Source: Smittium mucronatum (Eukaryota; Kickxellomycota; Harpellomycetes; Harpellales; Legeriomycetaceae). Taken from it: a DNA stretch of 18,874 nt. Shown here one piece after another: positions 7,740-18,778 of this stretch (the stretch's first letter is position 1; every line of letters begins with the position of its first letter). The translations under genes were made by a program, and so were the position numbers. The stretch lies in assembly GCA_001953115.1 (NCBI GenBank), contig LSSL01000462.1:1-18874 (forward strand), written 5' to 3'. The notes beneath the pieces were generated by a model that saw only the letters and a program-made list of their open reading frames with translations, had not been told where the DNA came from and ran no database searches.

Positions 7740-10700
7740 ATTTTTTCAAATGGAACAAGGGGTTTTTTTCCACTATCTATAGAATTTTTTTTATAAAGCT
7801 GTTATGATAAACCTATAAAGATTATTAGCATATATTAATCACTTCAAAATCTCATTTTTTATTTACATACCGGTTTATTCATACTTTTATAAGGATTTAA
7901 TCATAGATCTATGATTAGATATCAAAAATTTAAATATTGGCTTTAATTTCTTTTCAAGTTTTATTTGTAATATACTCTTTAAATAAGGTAAATTAACTCA
8001 GATATAAGCCTTAAAAAAAGAATTAATATAAAAGTTTATATAAATTATAATGAAATCAAAAAAAAAAAAGAAATCTTCATTAATTTATCAATTTGGTAGT
8101 TTTTTATATAATTTTTTAGTCAGTAATATATATATTTAACACAATAAAAAAAAAGATACTGCATTTATTAAAAAAATAAAAAATTTAATTAAATGATATT
8201 TTTTCAACGGCATGATGGGTTTGTCACTAGATATGTATCAAACCGGATTTTTAGACATAATTTTATATTTTATATATTTTTAAATTTCGAAGGGAATTCA
8301 AAGTTTTATGATTTAAAATTTAGAACATTAAAACGATTTAATGCAAAACACACATAATTATTAATAAAAGAAATTAGTGATTTTCAAAAATTAAGTTCCT
8401 GAAATCTTTACTCTGGAACTGTGAAAGATGGATTAATGGTTTATAAATAATTTCTGGATTTTTAAACCTTTTTTTTTTTTGACTTTTACTAATTTTTTTA
8501 TATTTTAAAATCAATAGAAATTTATCGTAGACAGAAATAATACTACAATGCTCCAATTTATAAGGACTATAAAACCAAAAATATTGTTTTATAAGAAATT
8601 AATGTATTAATCTTAAATATTTTACAGAAATTGATAAGATATTCATTAAATATTATTATTTTAAAGTATAATAAAAACCGATTTATATCATTTTTATATT
8701 AAATACTTGTAATTGATCATATTTTTATCCAAATTATTTATTTTTTTTAAAAAAATCAAGCGATAAACGTAATAAAAAATATAGTTTTCAAGTAAAAAAA
8801 GTTTTTCGTCTAAAAAAACAATGCACCAAATCATTATATACTATTTTTTTGTTATAATTTTAAAACTGAGAAGGATAAAAAGTTTACTATCGGTGGCTAT
8901 CAAGACTTTTCCCATAAAAAATTTGCCTTTAATAATTTGAATCCATACATAGAGATTTTTTTTCAAATATTTGGCAATAAAAAATACGCAAAAATATAAG
9001 GATAAATATTTTTTCGTTCTTCAGTTTTTTCACGAAATAAATAAATGCTTTGACCAATGATTTCCTGAATTAGTAATATTAAAGAATGGAAGAGATCATA
9101 TAATTTTAAAAAAAGATTTAATTATTAGTATAAAAAATTTAATTTTTAATTTATAACAACTTTAGATAAAAAAATATTAGATATGAAATAAATTCTAATG
9201 TGGATCACCACTGCAATTCAAATCTATAGAAAAATGAAAATGTGAATCTATAAAGCTAATAAGGAGCTTTTATCTGATCTATCCAATACATGCCTATTTA
9301 TTGCAGTTATAAAACCATGTTCACCACTGGGTGAAAAAAATTGACATTTTATAATTTCTATATTCTTGACTTGATGAATTTAAATTTTATACTTTATAAA
9401 CAAATATGTTTAAATCTGTTTTTATTAAAACTCTAAACAAAACTAAACAAAATCTGTTTATTCAATACTTTTTTGGGTTGAAGCTCATAAAATCTGCCTG
9501 ATATTTTGGACTCCAATTAACTGAAAGAATATCTCTCATATTTCACCTATGATTAATAATGTTTGTGTTTTTTGAAGCCCCAATCTCACTTTAGTCCATT
9601 AATAGCCCCTGTTAATTAATAATTTTATGTAAAAGGCTTGAATTTGACTTAATGAATTGCTCTTCTTTAATTTTTTTCAGTCAAAAAATACATTAGAATC
9701 GTAAGAATTGTTTGAATGATGTTAAAATTAAGTAAAAAGGTAGGTTTTTATCATTATAAGGGTTCATTGTGTTCCCGAAGGAAATTAAATGGTATTTGAA
9801 AAATTGAAATATTTTTTAGCCTAAAGGAACTAATAATATTCACCGGTAATTTTTTTTAGCACAATGGCAAGAATGTTACAATAAATTTTAGAAATTACTT
9901 TGAAATATAGACCTCCGGATTATATATACCCAGATATTTGAATTAAAGAGAAAAAAAAAACTTTTTTCCTAAAAAAATCTCAATAGATATCCATATTTAT
10001 GTTTAACGTATATTTAGACGTTTTTTTTGAAGGAATGGCTATATTTTTGATTTACTCTGTTTCTGTAAAACCTATCTTGCGATTTTCAAATTTGCAGAAT
10101 GTAAAAAATTGATTATAGAAAAGCAAATTTTTTAATTTGATACGTTTTGAAAAATTGCCCTGTTTGTTAACATATTAAGATAATAAGTATCCAAACTAAA
10201 ATATGAAATAAATTAAAAACATCTAAAAATAAATTAGTGTATTTTTATCACACGTAAACATGAATTCATATAAATTAATAGTAAAAATATCTCTAGTTTT
10301 TTACTTTAAGGTTATTTCACTAACTAGATAGGCATAAGATTTCCAAAATTCTAGCAATAAACTTCTAGACTTATCAGTATACCTTTTAAAATATATTTAG
10401 GTATGTTTTATCCAAACAAAATACAGTGAATAGACTAAATATTTTATCCACGTATCGCAAAAGAAGAATTGTTTTCTTTATAACACATTTATCAATGCAT
10501 AATTTTAAAAATTCAAATCAAATTCAATTACGAAAACATATTTTAAAGAATGCAGATTTTCTAAAAATTTGATTTCAAATGCTACAATTTACCTAAATAT
10601 CTTTTTTAACAGTATCAATTTTTAAAACCATCAATTTTTGTGAATTCAAAAATTGCAAATAACAAATTAACATCAGATTTTTGAAAAATTTCTGTTTTTA

Positions 10701-10767
10701 TTAAAAAATGCAAGAGTTATTTTTTAGAATGTTTTAATGAGCCTCTAAAGGTACAATGATTTATAAA
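7740..10767. other. Very AT-rich gene-poor DNA
   Basis: This is three kilobases dominated by A and T runs with stops in all frames. I found no gene that I can support. Slightly GC-richer islands at about 9191-9340 and 9475-9620 carry short readable frames on one or both strands (31-42 codons, and a 25-codon minus-strand frame at about 9470-9547), but none is recognisable. A 6-bp hairpin (TTCACC-ACTG-GGTGAA) lies at 9320-9335. The minus-strand open frame at 8374-8556 is mostly A/T-run codons and looks like chance. Confidence 0.5.
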
Positions 10768-11363
10768 TCAGAATTCTGTGGTGACGAGTAGGTCACATTG
10801 CCCTCTTGTTAAGTGAACATTTTTTGCAGCTTTATTAAAAAATTTCAGCATTAGATCCTAAAAAGTTTAACATAAATATGACAGCGCATAATAATTTATA
10901 TCATAAAATCTACTTACTATGAATAGCTTTTGGTTTCCATTTTGAGCTCCATGAAATTTTAATTTTTCAATCTTTTCTATGGAATCCAATATTATATCAT
11001 TTATCTTTCTTATAGTGTTCTCTATTATCGTTATTCTCTATTTATTAAAAAAAAAAAAAACTTAGTTTGTATAAGAGCAGTAAAATGAGAGAAAGTGGAT
11101 GATAAAAAACAAAAAACCTCTACGACTCCTTGAATCCGATTTCTCAAACCCAAAAGTTGTTTATGAATGCTTATTCTTAAAAGCAAACAACTATCTTCTT
11201 GAACCTTCATGACCTCTTTAATCGGTCTACATGGACAGAATCCAGCTGTTCTACAATTATATTGAGCTTGAAGAATATTCTGAGCAATTTCATCCCTGAA
11301 TAAGCAACAAAAAAATAAAATTTCATCTGAGTTTCTGGCAATAATGTAGTCGAAGGAATCCAT
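10768..11363 (-). CDS. Small coiled-coil protein, unrecognised (three exons)
   Basis: Predicted exons on the minus strand are 11363-11118, 11037-10918 and 10857-10768, giving 151 residues (246+120+90 nt). All junctions are phase 0. Intron 1 (80 nt) runs GAG|GTTTTT to AATAG|AGA. Intron 2 (60 nt) has a strong donor, ATA|GTAAGT, and the acceptor TTTTTAG|GAT. The ATG at 11363 is 52 bp downstream of TATAAATA. Residues 1-50 contain a Cys cluster (C37, C43, C45; also C19, C20). Residues about 58-110 form a long amphipathic helix with hydrophobic residues at 70, 73, 77, 80, 84, 87, 91, 94, 98, 105 and 108, an a/d heptad pattern that continues without a slip across the exon 1-2 junction at residue 82/83. 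That supports both the intron and the GAG|GT donor over the alternatives GTC|GTAGAG and GGA|GTCGTA. I do not recognise the family. Small coiled-coil subunits of kinetochore, tethering or vesicle complexes look like this, but no function is claimed. Confidence 0.55.
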
Positions 11364-11414
11364 ATTGGCAGATTTTTTTTACAAGTTTTACCCTATTTTG
11401 AATTGAAAACTCTC

Positions 11415-11422
11415 TATTTATA
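11415..11422 (-). promoter_or_regulatory. TATA box of the small coiled-coil gene
   Basis: TATAAATA on the minus strand lies 52 bp upstream of the ATG at 11363, flanked by GCACAAAG and GAGAG. This leaves room for transcription to begin about 25-30 bp downstream and a short leader of roughly 25 nt. TATA-like strings are common in this AT-rich DNA, so it counts only together with the exon evidence. Confidence 0.4.
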
Positions 11423-11429
11423 CTTTGTG

Positions 11430-13740
11430 CAATTCATTAAATATTCTAAGTCAAATCTAAATTTTTAAGACACCATTATATTTTAAAGAAAAAAATTAAA
11501 GCTACGTCATATGCAGATTATAAAAAAAAAAATTCTAATATATAATATTTTTAATAGATTTTAAGGAATTTTTCTTTCCCACAAAATGATAGTAGGCATA
11601 TATAAGGGTCTTAGTCCTTTTTTTATGAAAAATTCGAATGCATTAGTCATTAAAGTTTAAAGTTTACTTGCTTAAATAAATAATCCGCCAATCCAATACA
11701 ATTTCTATCCTAAACAATCTACTTCAATAGAAGTTTGAAACCTAATTTGGGTAATTTGTAATTAAGGAAATGCTATTATTCATCTTATATATGAGAATTG
11801 TTTAAATTTGGGAAAGTATTAAAGCTTATTGAAAATAGTTTTTTTTCTTTTATAATCGCATATAGCCAATTTAAGTAAAATTTGAACAGAATACAGACCG
11901 GTGATATTGTGGTCTATTTAAACTAAGCTAATAATAGATTAATTCCATTTTTTTCCCCAGCATAATCCTCTTAGTTTTTTTAAAAATAAATTTTTTGTTT
12001 TAAAGGTAGAATTTTCGTAAAAACAAACCCTCTTTTGTAATACAAATAACTAACAACAATTTATATTAAAGCTTCATTATTTGTCAAATTTTCTAGTTTA
12101 AATAGGCTTTTTTTATTAAACACTATCTATAAGTGTTGTAAACTTTGGTTTTTATAAAATTAAAATACTTATCAGGCCAAAATATTCAGAAATTCATCAG
12201 AGCTTTTAAACCGGTTTTTGGAGAACAATTTTCAAAAAAATTAACAAAGGTTACTTAAGTTTAAAGATTAAAATAATTCACAAGCTTCATCTACGCCAAG
12301 TATATTTAACTATTGAAAAGCGTATTGAGGGCATAGATAACTTTGAAAAGTGAGATTTAATTTAAACCTATACTAAAACAATTCAAATTGATTTGGATTT
12401 CTTTTTTGAACATATTTTTAAATATTTAAAAAAATTATCAATTAAAATTTTACTTTATAGATAGAAAATATTCAACGATCCAAATAAAATATAATTGAAA
12501 TTTTGAATACTTTTAGAAAAAATTTGGCCATATTAGGAAAACTCAACGCTTATAAATTTTTTAAAGGTCAAAAAATAAAAGTTTAATCGGCTTTTTAGAT
12601 AAATTTTATAAAAATAACATATAAAAAATATTCTATAAAGTGATAGAAAATATTAGAAGAAATATTTCGAATTACGAAATAATTAAAATATCCATTTAAA
12701 ATTATTTCTTATCTAATGAAAACAAATATATTAATTTAAAAAAGAATTATTCAAACTTTTTTTTATGAAAATAATAAATAGGACGGAACTGGAATGGATA
12801 TATTTATAATATCTCAGGAAAGTAAATAAATTTTAGTGAAAATAGCAAAAAACGGGGTTTTTTTTGAATCTTTGAATTTCATCTTAATGTAAAGAGAATT
12901 AAAACAATAATAAAAAAATGTTTTAAAAAAAAGCAGTAATGGAAATCAAAATAATTTTTTTAAAATTACACCATTTTCATGATAATACTCAACCAATCTA
13001 CTGAAATAGAATAAAAAAAACAGAAAAACTCTACTCATATTTGATAATTCAGCAATTAGATATATGGCTAATCTTACATGCAGATAAGAGTTAGCATCTT
13101 CTTAAAAAAGAACTAAATTATCGTAATATTGAGCCTCTAATTAGAGCAATCTTTTAATAAAATTAAAAAATATTTATTATCTAAATGGTGAAATATAGAA
13201 TATATAAATTGGCTTATTCTATATTTTACGTTAGAACTATAGTGATCCATAAATAAAATTGGAGTTTTTTTTAAAAAAATAATGAGACAAATTTAGTAGT
13301 TTTGATTCTAAATATATTTTTTCGAAAACATAATCCAAAAATAAGCATTTTTGCTATTTAAAAGATTTAATTTCACTGATTTCGAATATTTTTTTTTTTG
13401 GAAAATTACTCAAATTTTTAATAAGCAGTACGTTTTAAAAAAATAAAACATCCATATTAGTTTACCACATAGACTATAGCCTACAATTTGTAGCCTATGG
13501 CTTATCACTATCTTTATCAATTATTTATAAATTGTTATCTTTAGTTATATATCTAGTTATAGATTCGAATTTTAACAAAGGATTCCCAATAGTAAAAGTT
13601 TATTCCTATGTAAATTTTGTATAGAACCAAACCAATTTTTATAAATACATTTCTAGAATAATATAAGTACAAATTTAAACTTTTGAGGTTATTCCGATTA
13701 TAATAATTTCATCCCATAAGATACAGCAGTATATTTATAA
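11430..13740. other. Very AT-rich gene-poor DNA
   Basis: I can support no gene here. The most readable stretch is a plus-strand frame at about 12209-12346 (45 codons, rich in Lys and Ile, no ATG at its head), which is unrecognisable and probably chance. A small imperfect palindrome around CTACAA-T-TTGTAG lies near 13478-13490. The rest is A/T runs with stops in every frame. Confidence 0.45.
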
Positions 13741-13749
13741 AAGAATTTA

Positions 13750-14088
13750 GGGTTATTAGCAAAAATAGACAGGTTTTTGAAAATAATTGCAAAATTAGAC
13801 GGGTTTTTAATTTGATTTTCGTTTTTATCAAATAGATTCACTGATTAAATTAACCTTTGATTTATGAACAGTTCTACAAATAGATGGATTCAATCAGTTA
13901 TATATGCATTTAGCTGGCTATAATCATCGAAATTGGAGAAATATCATAATGACCCTTGTTTTAATTAGAATTTAGCTCGGTTTATGCAAATTGATATTAC
14001 TGTATTAAATATAGATAGATAAAGAGATTCGAGGGTTTTTTTTTCTTTTAAAGAAACTTAATTAGATTGAGCTAAGCAAGATTGTTGT
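13750..14088 (+). repeat. Left arm of a long inverted repeat
   Basis: This arm is the reverse complement of 15495-15830. The core (13801-14078) differs from the other arm at only about eleven positions plus a single-base indel by my count, roughly 96% identity, and the differences are mostly transitions. The outer 50 bp are more diverged. The arm begins near GGTTATTAGC and ends near GAGCTAAGCAAGATTGTT. The outer end holds two copies of a roughly 30-bp unit (starting at 13759 and 13789) built around GCAAAA-TAGAC-GGTTTTT. Confidence 0.85.
13759..13818 (+). repeat. Two ~30-bp subterminal repeats in the left arm
   Basis: GCAAAAATAGACAGGTTTTT at 13759 recurs as GCAAAATTAGACGGGTTTTT at 13789. The right arm has the same arrangement inverted (about 15763-15822). 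Repeats placed like this just inside transposon ends often serve as transposase binding sites; that role is inferred here. Confidence 0.5.
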
Positions 14089-15494
14089 CAAAAAAAAATT
14101 CAAAAATACTCATAAATACACTTACCCAAATAAAAAGCTATTTGATTTATCGAAGACAAGATATGTAAAAAACAACCATTATAATAGATTTTCGAAAAGG
14201 TAAAAAAATAGTGCAATCCGAACCAAAATAAATGAATAATTAGAAAATCAACTTGAAACCAGTTTCAAAGAAATTAAAGTGCCGAATTAGCTTCAATTTA
14301 TAAAAAATGTTAAACAGTTTAAAGATATTTACAGTCTTCATTATAAGCCCATTCATTCTTATTCTTATTAGCGGTTAGTGTGGATATAAATTTTATTATT
14401 TATTGGAAACTGTTTACATAACCTTTTTAAAAGAATTGTTTTAAGATGGGAGTTTAATTCATTTAATAAAAAAGAATCCTTAAATAAATTTTGTTCTATA
14501 TAAATATTTCTAATGCTCCGAAAATTCCCCCTTTAAAAAACGAATATGTGTTTATCGTTAAAGATATCATTAAAATTACAATCTAATAAAATATATCACA
14601 CTTATCAAATTTTATTTTATGGAGATAGTGTTTATTGCTATTCATTATCTTCTTATATCTTTTGAAAAAAAAAATCAGAAAAATCCTCAACACTTGACTA
14701 TTTTTTAAAGAAAATCGATCTTAATTAAGCCGATTGTTAAGATAATATAAACAATTCCGAATTTCTTTAACCACAAAAATCATTAATGCTTCCAAATTCA
14801 AATCCAAGCTGTAATTTATTGGCAATATAACTAATATTGGTAAAATTCAAACATAAATCTATGGTTTGGTGATATGGTTTCATACACTAAATTTTAAATT
14901 TGAAAGCTATTTATATATACAATATGTGTATTTTAGTAAAAAAAAAGAAATCACAAACATACTATAAAAGGTACTGTGTCTCTATATTTAGTATTTTTAA
15001 GTTTCGGGCGTAAATTTTTTAGAAAACAGGCCATTTAAAAATGTGGGAGATGGTAGAATATTAAAATAAATTCTTAGTTTTATTGTTATGTTAATATTTC
15101 CCTAATTCATATTTAGTACTGACTAAAAAGAAAATTTCCAATCTTAATTAAATGATTATACTAAGTTCATATATAAATATGTCACAAAAACCAATTTTTT
15201 AAAAATAAATCTTAAAAATCTGTGTAAAAAATATAATCTGAGTGTAGCATTTATAGTATAAGTATATATAGATAGCAAAATGAATTAAATATATTTAAAG
15301 ACTTGTCCATAATTTCATCGAAAGAACTCTTTTTGCCATTTCTGGTTCTAGACATGAATTGTGGCAAAACAGTTTATAATTTTTTTATGTTATAGAATCA
15401 AGTTCCAAATTGTATAGCTAAATAATGAGAGTCGAAATTCCAAAATTATTCAACTCATTATTAAATATCATAATCTTAACTGAAACTATTTTTG
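14089..15494. other. Non-coding interior of the inverted-repeat structure
   Basis: This stretch is AT-rich with dense stops in all six frames. I saw no transposase motif, no tRNA-like or other RNA signal and no internal repeat of note. No sign of a decayed gene remains, which suggests the element never carried one or lost it long ago. Confidence 0.5.
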
Positions 15495-15830
15495 AAAATA
15501 TTCTCGTTTAGCTCAATCTAATTAAGTCTCTTTAAAAGAAAAAAAAACATTCGAATCTCTTTATCTATCTATATTTAATAAAATAATATCAATTTGAATA
15601 AACTGAGCTAAATTCTAATTAAAACAGGGGTCATTATGATATTTCTCCAATTTCGATGATTATAGCCAGCTAAATGCATATATAACTGATTGAATCCATC
15701 TATTTGTAGAACTGTTCATAAATCAAAGGTTAATTTAATCAGTGAATCTATTTGATAAAAACGAAAATCAAGTTAAAACCCAGTCTATTTTTGAAATTAT
15801 TTTTAAATCTGTCTATTTTTGCTAAAAACT
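15495..15830 (-). repeat. Right arm of the long inverted repeat
   Basis: This is the reverse-complement partner of 13750-14088. Its outer end reads GTCTATTTTTGCTAAAAACT (15811-15830), matching the start of the left arm. Beyond 15830 the two flanks no longer match clearly. Confidence 0.85.
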
Positions 15831-18609
15831 CAAGAATTTATTACAAGTTGCCTTATATTAAATCTGGACCTATAATGGATAAACGACGGGTTTAATTAAA
15901 TGTGATGTTTTTGAAAGAGAAAATGTAAGGTTAATCTGATAAAATTTTTTCTTTAGATTAGGAATAATTATAATTTGGAATTTTTTGTCTATAAATGGCA
16001 AAAAACAAAAAAATTCTACAACCATTTTAGGAAAATTTTTGCATTAAAAAAACATTGGATTTTAATGGATATAAATACTCTCTTAACTTAAATTTCATAT
16101 TAAATAGGATACAACGAGACCAAAATATAATTTATAACACTATTATATATCTTCATTTTTTATTATTACCCACCTCAACGAATATTTTTTAATGTAAAAA
16201 TATGTGGATATTTACTAATTTACATGATTGAAAATTATCTATTAAACCTTTTTAGATGTCTTGAATAACTCCCTAACAAATAATAAAATAAACAAATTTT
16301 TGTACAGGTAATTATAAAAACAATTATGGATTTACAAAAATATTACCAATTTAAATTATTAGTATCAATAGGTAGGATAAATATTGTATAATTATTTTTT
16401 GCGTCAAAATTAACCACTCAGCTAAAATGTTTTCATACCCAATTTTTAAAAAAGATTATAAGTTAATTTGACGATTATTTCACACTATATCCCGAAAAAA
16501 AAAAAAAAAACTCTAAAATCAATTATTATATGCCTAAATTTATTAAAGTTATTTGTTTCGATCGAATCGCGTAGCTTAATTTAAAAACCACGAAATTGAG
16601 AATCAAGATAAAATTGAAACCCCAAGATGGAATTTTAATAGATTAATTAATTTTTTTGTTTTTAATAAGCTGATAAGTAATTTTTTACCTATAATATTAA
16701 ATGATATCAATTAGTTTATTCTGTATTTTCCATCTTATTCTTATATATATATATATATTTGAAAAATAAATTACATATGTTTTTCAAATAGAATAAATTT
16801 ATCTATGATATATCGTATATTTTTAAATTGTTTAAAAGTTTTTACCGTATTTTTTACAAAAAATCTGGATTTTTAAAATAAATTTAACCTATTACCTCAT
16901 ACAAATATATTTTATTTATAGCTTAAAAAATCATTTAATCACAATTATCAGAAACCAAAAGTTAAATCAGTTAATAAAAAACTTAATTTTAATATCTGTT
17001 AAATAAAATCATAAATGATTGCATTTTATATAAATAAAAATAAATATTTTAAATTACGCTTTAATAACAATATTTTTTCTATTTCGTTATTTGTACGAAA
17101 ATAAAAATTAAATTATTTAAATACAGACCAATGTATATCCTTCATTTTTTAAAATTATTAAGAGCTTATTTATGTAATTTTAATTTATAAAGTATTTTTC
17201 ATCAAAATTTAATTTCAAAGCTTATTTATTATATCAAAATTCAAATTTAGAATTTATGTGATTTTTTTAGATCTCAATATTGGAGAAATTTTCTGAAAAT
17301 TAGTGTATTTTGACTCTATTTTTTTACAAGAATTAAATAAAACTTTGATTTTTAATTTTTTAACTAAATGAATTATTATATTTTATAATTTCAATACGAT
17401 TTAAATAGATTTATTTTTATTAAAAATATGGAATATTTATAAATAATAAGGCACATAAAAATTGATGTTTTTAATAAAGTTAATTTAAATCTAACTTCGA
17501 AATATATACTTCCAGTATCCTAAAAATTTCAAAAATTAGATTAAAAATAATGCAAGAAAATTTCAAGTTCTTCTTTAATATTAAAAAAACTTTTGGTAAA
17601 AATTCACTGTAAATCTTTACTCTATTTTTTAAAAACGACAACATAAACTATTCTTATTATAAAATGACTTTTTAAAAAATTCATCCCATTTTGAATACAC
17701 GTATTCATATTAAGAAGGACCCGTTTAATTTTTAAATTCTGTGAAACATTCTTTATACTTATTTATATAAATTTTAATAATTTCGCTTTTAGTTATTTTA
17801 TATACAGTGATTATTAAATTAAATTATTATGTTTTTCAATTAAATTAAAATGTGAGTATTAATCTAAGTATAATCACTATAAATGGATTTTTAGAATAGG
17901 ATAATAACAGAAAATCATTTTATGACTTGACTATGACTATTATCATGCAATATTATATGAATTTAATCTTTTTTAACATGATCATATTTATACAGTATTT
18001 TGATTATGAATATCAGAAATTTTTTTGATTTAAAATGAAAAATAAAAGAATTTTTTAGTTATTTTCATATTTAATTTATTTTTAAATATGATAATAAAAA
18101 TTCGGAATTCTTTGATAAAGGTAGATACATAATAATAATTAATTTTTAGATTCTTATTTTAAACGGGATTCGATTTTAAACTTAAAAATGTCAGCAGACT
18201 CATTTGTATTAAATCATAACTATCTTTTTTATATTATAAGTGATAAAATTACTTATTAATTTAAAAAAATTTATAAAAATTTATTTTATTTTATTTTGCA
18301 AAATCCTTTTAAATAAAATAAAAAAATTTATTAATATTTTTTAGGTTTTTATAAATAATAAGTTGATTTATGTTAGAAAAAAATAAAAACAGTAATTTAT
18401 TGAAAACTTATTTTACATGTATATATGTGATACGAGCTTATAATAACTCATTTTTCATTAATTAAAATCTAATTTTTATAATAATGTAAGATAAGATTAA
18501 TAATTAAAAATTTCGATTAAAAAACAATTTCAAAAAATGAATTAATTATAAGAGATTAAATTAAATATAATTTATAAAAGCAATATTTTTAACAATTAGT
18601 ATAGAAATT
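15831..18609. other. Extremely AT-rich gene-poor DNA
   Basis: This is the most AT-rich part of the window, with no open frame of note on either strand and no RNA gene that I can recognise. The only structured item I found is the inverted repeat with a TA-dinucleotide run at 16735-16796. Confidence 0.5.
16735..16796. repeat. Inverted repeat interrupted by a (TA)n run
   Basis: ATTTGAAAAA (16757-16766) and TTTTTCAAAT (16780-16789) are exact inverted copies around a 13-nt loop. TTATTC (16735-16740) and GAATAA (16791-16796) extend the pairing once a TA run of about 16 bp (16741-16756) on the left arm is set aside. The TA run looks like an expansion inside one arm of an older palindrome. Confidence 0.5.
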
Positions 18610-18629
18610 TATCACCCCTAAGAGTGATA
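18610..18629. repeat. Hairpin at the composition boundary
   Basis: TATCAC (18610-18615) and GTGATA (18624-18629) pair as a 6-bp stem around CCCTAAGA. It sits exactly where the AT-rich DNA stops, so it could mark the terminus of the inserted element. Confidence 0.5.
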
Positions 18630-18656
18630 TACCTTGCCGTGGTTTAAGGGCTTAAT

Positions 18657-18678
18657 AGTGTACTTTTCGAAGTACACT
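18657..18678. repeat. Perfect 9-bp stem with TTCG loop
   Basis: AGTGTACTT (18657-18665), TTCG loop (18666-18669) and AAGTACACT (18670-18678) form a perfect hairpin. Without a T run or a neighbouring gene end it is not a bacterial-type terminator. In transcript form the UUCG loop would be stable, although the closing pair is U-A and not the optimal C-G. Confidence 0.65.
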
Positions 18679-18692
18679 AGACCAAAATTCCA

Positions 18693-18778
18693 CACAGCGT
18701 TGTACTATTCTTGGTTGGGAGTGGTGGAGACAGCTCACAGCGTTGCACTATTCTTGGTTGAGAGTAGTGGAGATAGCT
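18693..18778. repeat. 43-bp tandem duplication (two copies)
   Basis: Unit 1 (18693-18735) and unit 2 (18736-18778) both begin CACAGCGTTG and end in AGCT. They differ at four positions by eye, and a third unit starts (CACAG) at 18779 before diverging. Short tandem duplications of this kind are common in long terminal repeats and in satellite DNA. Confidence 0.8.

Larger units (their letters stand above)
13750..15830. mobile_element. Putative non-autonomous terminal-inverted-repeat element, ~2.1 kb
   Basis: Two inverted arms of about 335 bp enclose about 1.4 kb of AT-rich DNA with no open frame of useful length on either strand. Long, nearly identical terminal arms with subterminal repeats and a non-coding middle fit a non-autonomous DNA transposon or foldback element, presumably moved by a transposase encoded elsewhere. 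I could not define target-site duplications because the outermost bases are diverged. The alternative is an inverted duplication made by the host, for example a locus that produces hairpin RNA. Confidence 0.5.

Noticed and set aside
8374..8556. 60-residue minus-strand open frame
   Set aside because: Mostly codons from A/T runs (poly-Lys stretch). Splicing around possible acceptors gave no consistent model.
12209..12346. 45-codon plus-strand open frame rich in Lys and Ile
   Set aside because: No ATG at the start, no splice partner found, unrecognisable product, and expected by chance in 12 kb of AT-rich DNA.
13759..13818. CRISPR-like spaced repeats
   Set aside because: Only two diverged copies exist per arm, they lie at transposon-like ends, and the context is eukaryotic.
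18610..18720. Helitron terminus
   Set aside because: A hairpin is present, but no CTRR end follows it at the expected distance on either strand.
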